A stretch of 7,844 bases of DNA, from positions 1 through 7,844 of the forward strand of contig NZ_JXXK01000063.1 in the NCBI RefSeq assembly GCF_000949455.1, in the 5' to 3' direction. The notes beneath the pieces are model-generated. The model was not told where the DNA came from, did not search any database, and saw nothing but the letters and a program-made list of their open reading frames with translations. Position numbers and translations under genes: made by a program. Below, piece after piece: positions 1 through 5,464 of this stretch. The stretch is from Ruthenibacterium lactatiformans (lineage in GTDB: Bacteria; Bacillota; Clostridia; Oscillospirales; Ruminococcaceae). The stretch's first letter is position 1. Each line of letters begins with the position of its first letter.

Positions 1-36
1 ACTATATTAATTTTTTACAATTAATGACTTTAATGC

Positions 37-65
37 TTGACAAAACATAAATGCATTGATATCAT
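37..65 (+). promoter_or_regulatory. sigma-A-type promoter for the repeat RNA and AIPR gene
   Basis: A perfect -35 box TTGACA (37-42) and a -10 box TATCAT (60-65) are separated by 17 bp. Transcription should start near 71-73, almost exactly at the first copy of the tandem repeat. No other promoter is visible between the terminator at 153-180 and the AIPR start codon, so this one probably serves both. Confidence 0.8.
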
Positions 66-69
66 AATA

Positions 70-132
70 ATGCACACTGGATAGTGAGCGGAAGTTATAA
101 CATGCACCTGGATAGGTTCTGGAAATATAAAG
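70..132 (+). repeat. two-copy ~32-nt tandem repeat inside the small RNA
   Basis: Copy 1 spans 70-101 and copy 2 spans 102-132, directly abutting. Both begin ATGCAC, then share CTGGATAG, GGAA and TATAA in the same order. A five-base block (TGAGC versus GTTCT) differs between them and takes part in the local hairpins. About 23 of 32 aligned columns agree. Type III antitoxin RNAs are built from similar repeats of roughly 35 nt. Confidence 0.7.
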
Positions 133-180
133 CTTATCTTTATAGTATTTTCACGGACCAACTACTGTTGGTCCGTTTTT
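72..180 (+). ncRNA. putative structured small RNA upstream of the AIPR gene
   Basis: The segment between the promoter and the intrinsic terminator predicts a ~110-nt RNA. Visible helices, in order, are: a GGAU-loop hairpin (75-78 with 83-86, extendable by 72-73 with 88-89 across an A/A mismatch), a second GGAU-loop hairpin (106-109 with 114-117), a 7-bp AT-rich hairpin (126-132 with 138-144, loop CTTAT), and the terminator stem. The first two helices lie in two tandem repeat copies and keep the same loop while their stems differ compensatorily. I do not recognise the RNA family. The position resembles the RNA antitoxin of type III toxin-antitoxin loci. It could instead be an attenuator leader or a GGA-loop decoy for a CsrA-like protein. 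Confidence 0.55.
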
Positions 181-182
181 GT
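153..182 (+). terminator. intrinsic terminator between the small RNA and the AIPR gene
   Basis: A perfect 10-bp stem ACGGACCAAC/GTTGGTCCGT (153-162 with 167-176) with loop TACT is followed by TTTTTGTTT. It should end most transcripts before the AIPR gene and let a minority read through. Confidence 0.88.
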
Positions 183-216
183 TTCCAGAGCCTCCACAAA
201 GTGAAAGGAGATAAAC

Positions 217-1614
217 ATGTTAAAAAAAGACAAAAGCGTAATTATTAAATTCGACTTCTCAGTAGAACAGACAGTAGGCCAAATTACTAAGGTTACAGGC
301 TTTATGAAGGCTAAGTATTTGATTCCTGTCATTGATATTCTGGATTTAAAAGCAAATCCTCGTTCTTCTAAAACGGGTCCGGTGACTACCTCAATCCAAG
401 AATCTATCGAAAGTGACTGCAACCTGTTTCCGTTTAAGACCAAAGGAATTTTGCTTGCGTCTTCCCAGTATGAACGACTTGAGCGCAGTAGGATAAAGAT
501 AATGCCTGATAATTTTGAGATTGAAGGAATTTTAGATGGTGGCCATAACACGCTTGCAATTGGCCTCTATATCTTGAAACAGTCTATGCTTTACGCTGGG
601 AAACCTTTTCCTAAGGGAGAGAAAACATGGGATCGCTTTAAGGAACTTTGGCATGAAAATAGAAGTGTTATTGATATATATTTAGACGAATTAAGGAAAG
701 ACTCTTCAATTGGAAATTTGAGCTTTTATGTGCCTGTTGAGTTGCTTGTCCCTCGCGATGCAGGAGACTTTGCTTGTGTAGAAGCATTTAAGAATGACTT
801 GTTGGAAATTTGTGAAGCGAGAAATAATAATGTTGAGCTCAACATTTCTGCGAAAGCTAACCAGAAAGGATTTTTTGACGGACTCAAGTCACTCATGGAA
901 AAACGAAATCCTGCTCTGTGCAGCAGAATTGAATGGAAAACGAACGATGGTGGCGACATTAAAGCGCAAGATCTTATTGCGCTTGCTTGGATTCCTCTTG
1001 CTCTTATTACTCAGGTTAAAGATGAAACTGGAAAAATTATTGAACCAATTGCAGCGAATAAAATCTACAGCGCAAAAGGGAGTTGTCTCAAACAGTTTGA
1101 GAAATTGATGGCGTCTCCTGATGTTACCATCAAAACAAGTGCTGACTATAAGCGAGAATTAAAAAACACGGAAGTTAATTCGGCATTCCAAATTGCGGTA
1201 GAATTGCCTGAACTCTATGACTATATTTATGAAAACTTCCCTGCTTTGTACAATTCAGCAGATGGAAAATACGGTCGTATTACTGCCGTAAAAAAATTAA
1301 ATGAAACGCGCAAGGAAAAGAAAACACCGTTCTCCGGCAATGATATTGATATATTGAGTCCTGAAGGGTACATTATGCCGTTAGTGTATGGTATGCAAGC
1401 TCTTATGGTTAATAAGACAGTAAATGGACATAACGAAATTGCTTGGGTGCAACCGCCTATGACTTTCTTGCAAAATAATCTCGGCAAGATCGTTAAATAC
1501 TATTCAGGTATTATTAACATATGCGACTATGATCCTCAGAAAGTTGGAAAAAATGCGCAGAGCTATGAACAGGCACTTGCTGGATTTAAGATGGCTATTG
1601 CTGGTATTCTATGA
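217..1614 (+). CDS. AIPR-family (abortive infection phage resistance) protein
   Basis: This 465-residue protein looks complete. The start is supported by AAAGGAG (204-210), six bases before ATG. It carries the marks of the AIPR family: FPFKTKGILLAS (71-82), the conserved GILDGGH block (104-110), and ARNNNVELNISAKAN (201-215), which matches the family's ARNT...SLAN motif, followed by DIKAQDLIALAW (247-258). AIPR proteins are found beside phage-defence and restriction genes. Their biochemical activity is poorly defined, so the defence role is inference from family membership. The gene is set 37 nt behind a terminator that closes a repeat-bearing small RNA, so expression probably depends on read-through. 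Base composition is far richer in A/T than in the genes after 3400, suggesting recent transfer. No membrane segment or signal peptide is seen. I am confident of the family and unsure of the function. Confidence 0.82.
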   Translation: MLKKDKSVIIKFDFSVEQTVGQITKVTGFMKAKYLIPVIDILDLKANPRSSKTGPVTTSIQESIESDCNLFPFKTKGILLASSQYERLERSRIKIMPDNFEIEGILDGGHNTLAIGLYILKQSMLYAGKPFPKGEKTWDRFKELWHENRSVIDIYLDELRKDSSIGNLSFYVPVELLVPRDAGDFACVEAFKNDLLEICEARNNNVELNISAKANQKGFFDGLKSLMEKRNPALCSRIEWKTNDGGDIKAQDLIALAWIPLALITQVKDETGKIIEPIAANKIYSAKGSCLKQFEKLMASPDVTIKTSADYKRELKNTEVNSAFQIAVELPELYDYIYENFPALYNSADGKYGRITAVKKLNETRKEKKTPFSGNDIDILSPEGYIMPLVYGMQALMVNKTVNGHNEIAWVQPPMTFLQNNLGKIVKYYSGIINICDYDPQKVGKNAQSYEQALAGFKMAIAGIL

Positions 1615-1720
1615 TATGATAAGTTTCGTTGCTATCCTACTATAGTCAGGTTCAGTGTTCGCATTGAGGGTATCTTTTTTGTCAACGCTTCCCACGTCGG
1701 AATGGACTATGCTCCCCTCA

Positions 1721-1748
1721 AAAAGCCCAGCCAGCCGGCTGGGCTTTT
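1721..1748. terminator. bidirectional terminator after the AIPR gene
   Basis: A perfect 12-bp stem (1721-1732 with 1737-1748) with loop AGCC has four A on its left and four T on its right, so it can stop transcription from either side. It forms the left end of the ~145-bp repeat copy 1. Confidence 0.8.
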
Positions 1749-1867
1749 CTCATACCGCTCCGTCATTCCTCCTTTTCCCCACAAAGCTTTGCTGCGCAAA
1801 CCTTCGCAGGGGCCCCGCCCTACGGGCTGAGGAGAAAAGCGGGTATCCATTTTATCACGCCAACTCA
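1723..1867. repeat. ~145-bp dispersed intergenic repeat, copy 1
   Basis: This stretch recurs in the same orientation at 3086-3229 with about six substitutions and one single-base indel. It begins with a terminator hairpin and also holds small palindromes, TTTGC-TGC-GCAAA (near 1789-1799) and GCCC-TAC-GGGC (near 1817-1827). It ends at CCAACTCA. No coding role is convincing. It is probably a genome-dispersed intergenic element of this lineage. Confidence 0.85.
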
Positions 1868-1874
1868 GTCTCTG

Positions 1875-1914
1875 AAACCGCTTGGGAAAGCCCTTCCCGG
1901 GCGGTTTTGTTTTT
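1875..1914 (+). terminator. second terminator-like hairpin before the coiled-coil gene
   Basis: An outer stem AAACCGC/GCGGTTT (1875-1881 with 1901-1907) and an inner stem GGGAA/TTCCC (1884-1888 with 1894-1898) are followed by TTTTGTTTTTG. It lies right after repeat copy 1, with no gene directly in front of it. Confidence 0.7.
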
Positions 1915-2009
1915 GCAATAACACACTTTTGCCCGGATGCGGGACAAGGGTGAATAATCGGCACTCAGGGCAGCACACAAGTACCATCGTAAATCGGCAT
2001 AATGCCCAA

Positions 2010-2038
2010 TTGTAACCCCCGCTCTGATGGGGTATAAT
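2010..2038 (+). promoter_or_regulatory. promoter of the small coiled-coil gene
   Basis: TTGTAA (2010-2015) and a perfect TATAAT (2033-2038) are spaced by 17 bp. The start would fall near 2045, giving a short 5' leader of about 15-20 nt that contains the ribosome binding site. Confidence 0.75.
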
Positions 2039-2061
2039 AGCAGCACAGGAAGGTGGAGCGG

Positions 2062-2388
2062 ATGAACAACGAAGAATTGATTTTGCAGATGTTGGGCAAA
2101 ATTTCGGACAAGTTAGAGGAACACGATAAGCACTTTGAATCTATTGACAATCGGTTTGAGTCTATTGACAATCGGTTTGAATCCTTGGAAACGGACGTGC
2201 GCCATACCCGCATGTTGATTGAAAAGCAAGAGCACAACGTGCAGCTTATCGCGGAACAGTACGGCGATATTTCCGCAAAGCTGGAGCGCGTGCGTGAGAT
2301 CGACGAGCTGCGCGACCGAGTACGGACACTGGAAACGGTCGTGCGTAATCATACGGTATCCATCAAGGAACTGCGCAAGGCAGAATAA
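2062..2388 (+). CDS. small coiled-coil protein with FESIDNR repeats, function unknown
   Basis: The 108-residue product is highly charged, with no membrane segment and no cysteine. I chose ATG at 2062 because AGGAAGG (2047-2053) lies eight bases upstream; a GTG at 2053 would add three residues. The whole chain reads as heptad-rich helix. An early block contains FESIDNR twice and a third diverged copy FESLETD, spelled in DNA by 21-bp direct repeats (2134-2154, 2155-2175, then 2176-2196 imperfect). The gene has its own promoter and its own terminator and so stands alone. Similar short coiled-coil hypotheticals are common near mobile elements in Firmicutes. I do not recognise a specific family and propose no function beyond helix-mediated self-association. 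Confidence 0.75.
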   Translation: MNNEELILQMLGKISDKLEEHDKHFESIDNRFESIDNRFESLETDVRHTRMLIEKQEHNVQLIAEQYGDISAKLERVREIDELRDRVRTLETVVRNHTVSIKELRKAE

Positions 2389-2396
2389 AAGCACAA

Positions 2397-2428
2397 AGCG
2401 GACAGCGTAAAAGCTGCCCGCTCTTTTT
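2397..2428 (+). terminator. terminator of the coiled-coil gene
   Basis: Stem AGCGGACAGC/GCTGCCCGCT (2397-2406 with 2413-2422) with one A/C mismatch and a six-base loop is followed by CTTTTT. It begins nine bases after the stop codon. Confidence 0.85.
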
Positions 2429-2626
2429 ATGCCGTTTTCCCTCCTGCAGCATCCTGTTTTTGCGTGCGGTATGTCCATACGGGAAAAGCATCAGGGGCAC
2501 AGCGTCAGCTGTTTCAAACCCGGTTTCCTGATAGGCTTAAACGGGCAAGTCGGGCATTTCACCGAGCGGATGAAACAGGACAGTGCCGCACACATGGAGG
2601 GCGGATGTAAAAGAACACCCGCCGCA
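2429..2626. other. intergenic stretch, probably degraded phage sequence
   Basis: About 200 bp lie between the coiled-coil gene terminator and the recognisable terminase remnant. A reading frame stays open from 2429 to the remnant and enters it at GHP, so it may be decayed terminase coding sequence. I cannot align its translation convincingly to that family and see no ribosome binding site. Confidence 0.4.
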
Positions 2627-2829
2627 GTCGGCCACCCGTCCTCCGCCGGATGATGGACAAAATCTACATCCGCACCGTCCCGGCGGGGAACATCAAGCCG
2701 GGCAAAGAAACGTCCACAGAAAAAACAGATGGCGCCGTTGCCACCGTTATGGCCCTTAATCGGCTCATCCGACATGGCAACGACACCGCCGAGTCGGTCT
2801 ATGACAGCGGAGGGCCGCTGTTTATCTGA
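2627..2829 (+). pseudogene. C-terminal remnant of a phage terminase large subunit
   Basis: From 2635 the frame encodes PVLRRMMDKIYIRT...NIKPGKETSTEKTDG, then AVATVMALNRLIRHGND and a final SVYDSGGPLFI before TGA. This matches the C-terminal tail of phage large terminases (typically GGHPVLRWMMDN..., STEKIDGAVA.IMALDR, SVYE.RGLLF), the ATP-driven DNA packaging motor. The expected GHP just before PVLR is present but in another frame (GGC CAC CCG at 2630-2638), so one C appears to be missing in the run at 2635-2637. A stop codon at 2608-2610 closes the C-terminal frame, and the ATPase and most of the nuclease domain are absent. It is a dead fragment of a former prophage. Confidence 0.75.
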
Positions 2830-2839
2830 TTTTCAGGGG

Positions 2840-2959
2840 TTAATCATCCTCCTCTCCGTAACCATAGACTGTGTTTTTACATCCGCAATGCGGACAAATG
2901 ATGCAGGCATCGGGGGTGCCTTCATCCTTCCGCGGGGTTATTTTAAATGAAAAAGGGGC
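2840..2959 (-). pseudogene. possible minus-strand remnant ending in a zinc-ribbon-like CxxC motif
   Basis: On the minus strand a frame open from 2959 to the stop at 2840-2842 ends in DACIICPHCGCKNTVYGYG followed by EEDD. CIICPHCGC is a plausible zinc-ribbon half, and the acidic C-terminus looks protein-like. There is no start codon or ribosome binding site, and the frame is closed upstream by a stop at 2960-2962, so if real it is only the 3' end of a broken gene. It faces the terminase remnant. Chance similarity is quite possible. Confidence 0.25.
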
Positions 2960-2973
2960 TCACCACCCCTTTT
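2951..2973. terminator. bidirectional terminator-like hairpin
   Basis: AAAAGGGG (2951-2958) pairs perfectly with CCCCTTTT (2966-2973) around a seven-base loop. The A and T flanks let it act on both strands. It marks the edge of the phage-remnant segment. Confidence 0.6.
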
Positions 2974-3085
2974 GGCGGCATTCGCCGCGCGGCTTGCACT
3001 TTGCCGCGCAAAGATGCATGGCTTTGCCGCCGCCCGCTTTTTCCCCGGACGCTTCTTTTGCTTCTTTGCCTTTTTCGACAGTCTG
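2974..3085. other. GC-rich intergenic stretch, no supported gene
   Basis: This stretch holds short palindromic pieces such as GGCGGCATTCGCCGCGC and is biased toward lysine/alanine-like codons when read on the minus strand. No start site or recognisable domain supports a gene. It joins the hairpin at 2951-2973 to repeat copy 2. Confidence 0.4.
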
Positions 3086-3229
3086 AAGCCCAGCCGGCCG
3101 GCTGGGCTTTTCTCATACCGCTCCGTCATTCCTCCTTCTCCCCACAAAGCTTTGCTGCGCAAACCTTCGCGGGGCCCCGCCCTACGGGCTGATGCGGAAA
3201 GCGGGTATTCATTTTATCACGCCAACTCA
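3086..3229. repeat. ~145-bp dispersed intergenic repeat, copy 2
   Basis: This is the same-orientation second copy of 1723-1867, about 95% alike by eye. It starts with a terminator hairpin (3086-3095 with 3100-3109, then TTTTCTC) and ends at CCAACTCA. Differences cluster near 3191-3197. Sequence similarity stops sharply at both ends, so the repeated unit is well delimited. Confidence 0.85.
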
Positions 3230-3286
3230 AGATAAATTGACAAACCGCCGGCAAGTCATAGGAAATATCGATCCGCTGTCCCCTGT

Positions 3287-3327
3287 ACCCGCACTGCTGC
3301 GGCTGTCCGCGCGGCGCCGCAGCGGGT
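3287..3327. promoter_or_regulatory. GC-rich inverted repeat abutting the operon promoter
   Basis: ACCCGC (3287-3292) and TGCGGC (3298-3303), with a five-base bulge between them, pair with GCCGCA and GCGGGT (3316-3327). This 12-bp dyad overlaps the first two bases of the -35 element. It lacks a T-tract and so is not a normal terminator for an upstream gene. A protein-binding operator is one reading; chance GC palindromy is the other. Confidence 0.4.
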
Positions 3328-3354
3328 GACAAAATCCGGAACACGTAGTATAAT
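3326..3354 (+). promoter_or_regulatory. promoter of the ibrA-ibrB-like operon
   Basis: GTGACA (3326-3331) and a perfect TATAAT (3349-3354) are separated by 17 bp, predicting a start near 3361 and a leader of about 115 nt before the chosen ATG. A GC-rich inverted repeat (3287-3327) ends inside the -35 box and may be an operator. Confidence 0.75.
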
Positions 3355-3475
3355 AGAAGAAAATTTTGGTAATTTTTGTCCTTAAATGTATAAGACTGTC
3401 GAATGTAGTCCCCCCGGAGCGGCGCCTGCGTTCCGCATGCCCGCGGCGCGCTCTCACTCTTGGAGCATGGTGGTT

Positions 3476-4807
3476 ATGATCAAGCAACATTTAAAGCAAA
3501 ACGTATACGAAGCCTTTTTGGAACGGCTGAAATTCATTTTTGAGGAGTTCGACAATATCTATATCTCCTTCTCCGGCGGGAAGGACAGCGGCCTGCTGCT
3601 GAATCTGGTGCTGGATTACCGGGACCGCTGCTTCCCCCAAAAGGCGCTGGGTGTTTTTCATCAGGATTTCGAAGCGCAGTACACTGTGACGACGGAATAT
3701 GTGGAACGCACCTTCGAGCGCATCAAGGGCCGTGTGGAGCCTTATTGGGTCTGCCTGCCCATGGCCACGCGCACCGCGCTCAGCAGCTACGAAATGTACT
3801 GGTACCCCTGGGACGACACCCGCCGGGACGCCTGGGTGCGGGAAATGCCGCAAAAGGAATACGTCGTCAACCTGGAAAACAACCCCATATCGACCTACCG
3901 CTACCGCATGCATCAGGAGGACCTTGCCAAGCAGTTCGGCAGATGGTACCGCATTTCACACGGCGGCCGGAAAACCGTCTGTCTGCTGGGCATCCGGGCG
4001 GACGAATCCCTGCAGCGGTACAGCGGCTTTTTAAACAAGAAATTCGGCTACAAGGGCGAATGCTGGATCAGCAAGCAGTTCAAGGACGTCTGGTGCGCGT
4101 CGCCCCTGTACGACTGGTCCACCAGCGATATATGGCACGCCAATTACCGGTTCGGCTACGATTACAACCGCTTGTACGACCTGTACTACATGGCCGGCCT
4201 CAAGCCCTCGCAGATGCGCGTGGCCTCGCCGTTCAATGACTATTCCAAGGATTCGCTCAACCTGTACCGCGTCATCGACCCCGAGGTCTGGACAAAGCTG
4301 GTGGGGCGCGTGCAGGGCGCGAATTTTGCCGCGATCTACGGCCACACCAAGGCGATGGGCTACCGGAACATCACGCTTCCCGAGGGGCACACATGGAAAT
4401 CCTACACCCAGTTCCTGCTGGACACACTGCCCGCCCGCCTGCGCAACAATTACGTCAAAAAATTCAGAACGTCCATCCAGTTCTGGCACGAAACGGGCGG
4501 CGGGCTGGACGAAGCCGTCATCCGTGAGCTGGAGGCCCACGGCTACCCCATCCTGCGGAACGGCGTCTCCAATTATACCCGCGACAAAAAGTCCCGCATC
4601 ATTTTCACAGGCCCCATCCCCGACGATACGGACGACATCAAATCGTCAAAGGACATTCCCAGCTGGAAGCGGATGTGCTACTGCATTTTGAAAAACGACC
4701 ACAACTGCCGCTTCATGGGCTTTGGCCTGACGCGCCAGCAGCAGCGGCGCATTGATATCATCCGCAAGAAATACAAAAGCGTGGAGGCGATGGAAAATGG
4801 CGTATAA
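3476..4807 (+). CDS. ibrA-like: IbrA-like PAPS-reductase/ATP-pyrophosphatase family protein (DUF3440)
   Basis: The 443-residue protein has the PP-loop SFSGGKDSG (31-39), which binds ATP in PAPS reductases and related AMP-forming enzymes. HQDFEAQY follows near residues 63-70, then LLGIRADESLQRY, and a C-terminal region with CYCILKNDHNCRFMGFG typical of DUF3440 proteins. E. coli IbrA, which works with IbrB to activate eib genes, belongs to this family; the reaction is not established to my knowledge. A true sulfate-assimilation role is unlikely because no sulfur-pathway genes are adjacent. I chose ATG 3476 because MIKQHLKQNVYEAF is the normal family start and GGAG (3462-3465) sits ten bases away. 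The frame is open back to 3386 but the added residues look non-coding. Its last 11 bases overlap the next gene. Confidence 0.88.
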   Translation: MIKQHLKQNVYEAFLERLKFIFEEFDNIYISFSGGKDSGLLLNLVLDYRDRCFPQKALGVFHQDFEAQYTVTTEYVERTFERIKGRVEPYWVCLPMATRTALSSYEMYWYPWDDTRRDAWVREMPQKEYVVNLENNPISTYRYRMHQEDLAKQFGRWYRISHGGRKTVCLLGIRADESLQRYSGFLNKKFGYKGECWISKQFKDVWCASPLYDWSTSDIWHANYRFGYDYNRLYDLYYMAGLKPSQMRVASPFNDYSKDSLNLYRVIDPEVWTKLVGRVQGANFAAIYGHTKAMGYRNITLPEGHTWKSYTQFLLDTLPARLRNNYVKKFRTSIQFWHETGGGLDEAVIRELEAHGYPILRNGVSNYTRDKKSRIIFTGPIPDDTDDIKSSKDIPSWKRMCYCILKNDHNCRFMGFGLTRQQQRRIDIIRKKYKSVEAMENGV

Positions 4808-5360
4808 AAGCCCGGTCTACCATGTCATTCCCGTACCCATCGAAAAGGTGCGGCCGAACACATACAACCCCAACGCCGTGGCCCCGCCCGAAATGCGCCT
4901 GCTGTACGAAAGCATCAGGGCGGACGGCTACACCATGCCCATCGTGTGCTATTACGCCAAAAGCCAGGACATTTATGTGATCGTGGACGGGTTCCACCGT
5001 TACCGGGTGATGCTGGAGCATCCCGACATCTACGAGCGCGAAGGCGGCGTGCTGCCGGTTTCGGTCATCGACAAGCCGCTGGACCAGCGGATGGCCAGCA
5101 CCATCCGCCACAACCGGGCAAGGGGCAGCCACGACGTGGACCTGATGAGCAACATCGTCAAGGAGCTTCACGAGCTGGGCCGTTCCGACGCATGGATCGC
5201 AAAGCATCTCGGCATGGACAAAGACGAGCTCCTTCGCCTCAAGCAGATCACCGGGCTGACGGCGCTTTTCAAGGATGTAAAGTTCGGGCAGGCATGGCAG
5301 CCCATGGACGAGGAAGACGGGGATGAAAGCGAAAACGGTGACGACGCGCTGCTGGGCTGA
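4797..5360 (+). CDS. ibrB-like: IbrB-like ParB N-terminal-domain protein
   Basis: The 187-residue protein is a ParB/Srx-fold domain: IPVPIEKVRPNTYNPN (11-26), a central GYTMPIVCYY, then VDGFHRYR (63-70), which is the family's DGxHR signature, and IRHNRARGSHD further on. After a helix-turn-helix-like stretch (DAWIAKHLGMDKDELLRLKQ) it ends in an acidic tail rich in D and E. ATG 4797 has GGAGG (4783-4787) nine bases before it and overlaps the upstream gene by 11 bp, so translation is probably coupled. ParB-fold proteins of this kind can bind DNA or act as CTPases or nucleases; which of these applies here cannot be told. Pairing with a PAPS-reductase-like gene is the known IbrA/IbrB arrangement. 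It is not a chromosome-partition ParB, as it lacks the long C-terminal parts. Confidence 0.88.
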   Translation: MAYKSPVYHVIPVPIEKVRPNTYNPNAVAPPEMRLLYESIRADGYTMPIVCYYAKSQDIYVIVDGFHRYRVMLEHPDIYEREGGVLPVSVIDKPLDQRMASTIRHNRARGSHDVDLMSNIVKELHELGRSDAWIAKHLGMDKDELLRLKQITGLTALFKDVKFGQAWQPMDEEDGDESENGDDALLG

Positions 5361-5388
5361 GGCCTCCCCCTCTGCCCCGGCGCCCGCC

Positions 5389-5407
5389 GTTTCGCCTCCG
5401 GCGAAAC
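5389..5407. terminator. hairpin after the ibrB-like gene
   Basis: GTTTCGCC/GGCGAAAC (5389-5396 with 5400-5407) with loop TCC forms a perfect 8-bp stem 28 bases after the stop codon. There is no T-tract after it, so it may stabilise the 3' end or be a REP-like palindrome rather than a true terminator. Confidence 0.4.
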
Positions 5408-5464
5408 CGTGCGATCACTTCCCGCAAACGGGAGATTGCAGGCGTCCAAATGACGTTTTTGTGT

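Noticed and set aside
70..132. A CRISPR-like array
   Set aside because: There are only two imperfect repeats that abut with no spacers, and no cas gene is present.
102..254. A ~50-codon frame starting at ATG 102 in repeat copy 2 (MHLDRFWKYK...) with GGAAG seven bases upstream
   Set aside because: It reads through the terminator stem and past the AIPR start in another frame, copy 1 stops after four codons, and the repeats show RNA-level covariation. A leader peptide cannot be fully excluded.
2938..3162. Lysine/arginine-rich minus-strand frame continuing from repeat copy 2
   Set aside because: Its start lies in the intergenic repeat with too short a Shine-Dalgarno spacing, the equivalent frame in copy 1 ends soon after the repeat, and no domain is visible.
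3386..3475. In-frame N-terminal extension of the IbrA-like protein from ATG 3386
   Set aside because: There is no ribosome binding site, the residues are low-complexity products of GC-rich DNA, and the family begins at MIKQHLKQN (3476).
3745..4239. Long alternative frames within the ibrA-like gene, on both strands
   Set aside because: They are by-products of high GC third positions opposite a clearly conserved gene, and their translations show no domain.
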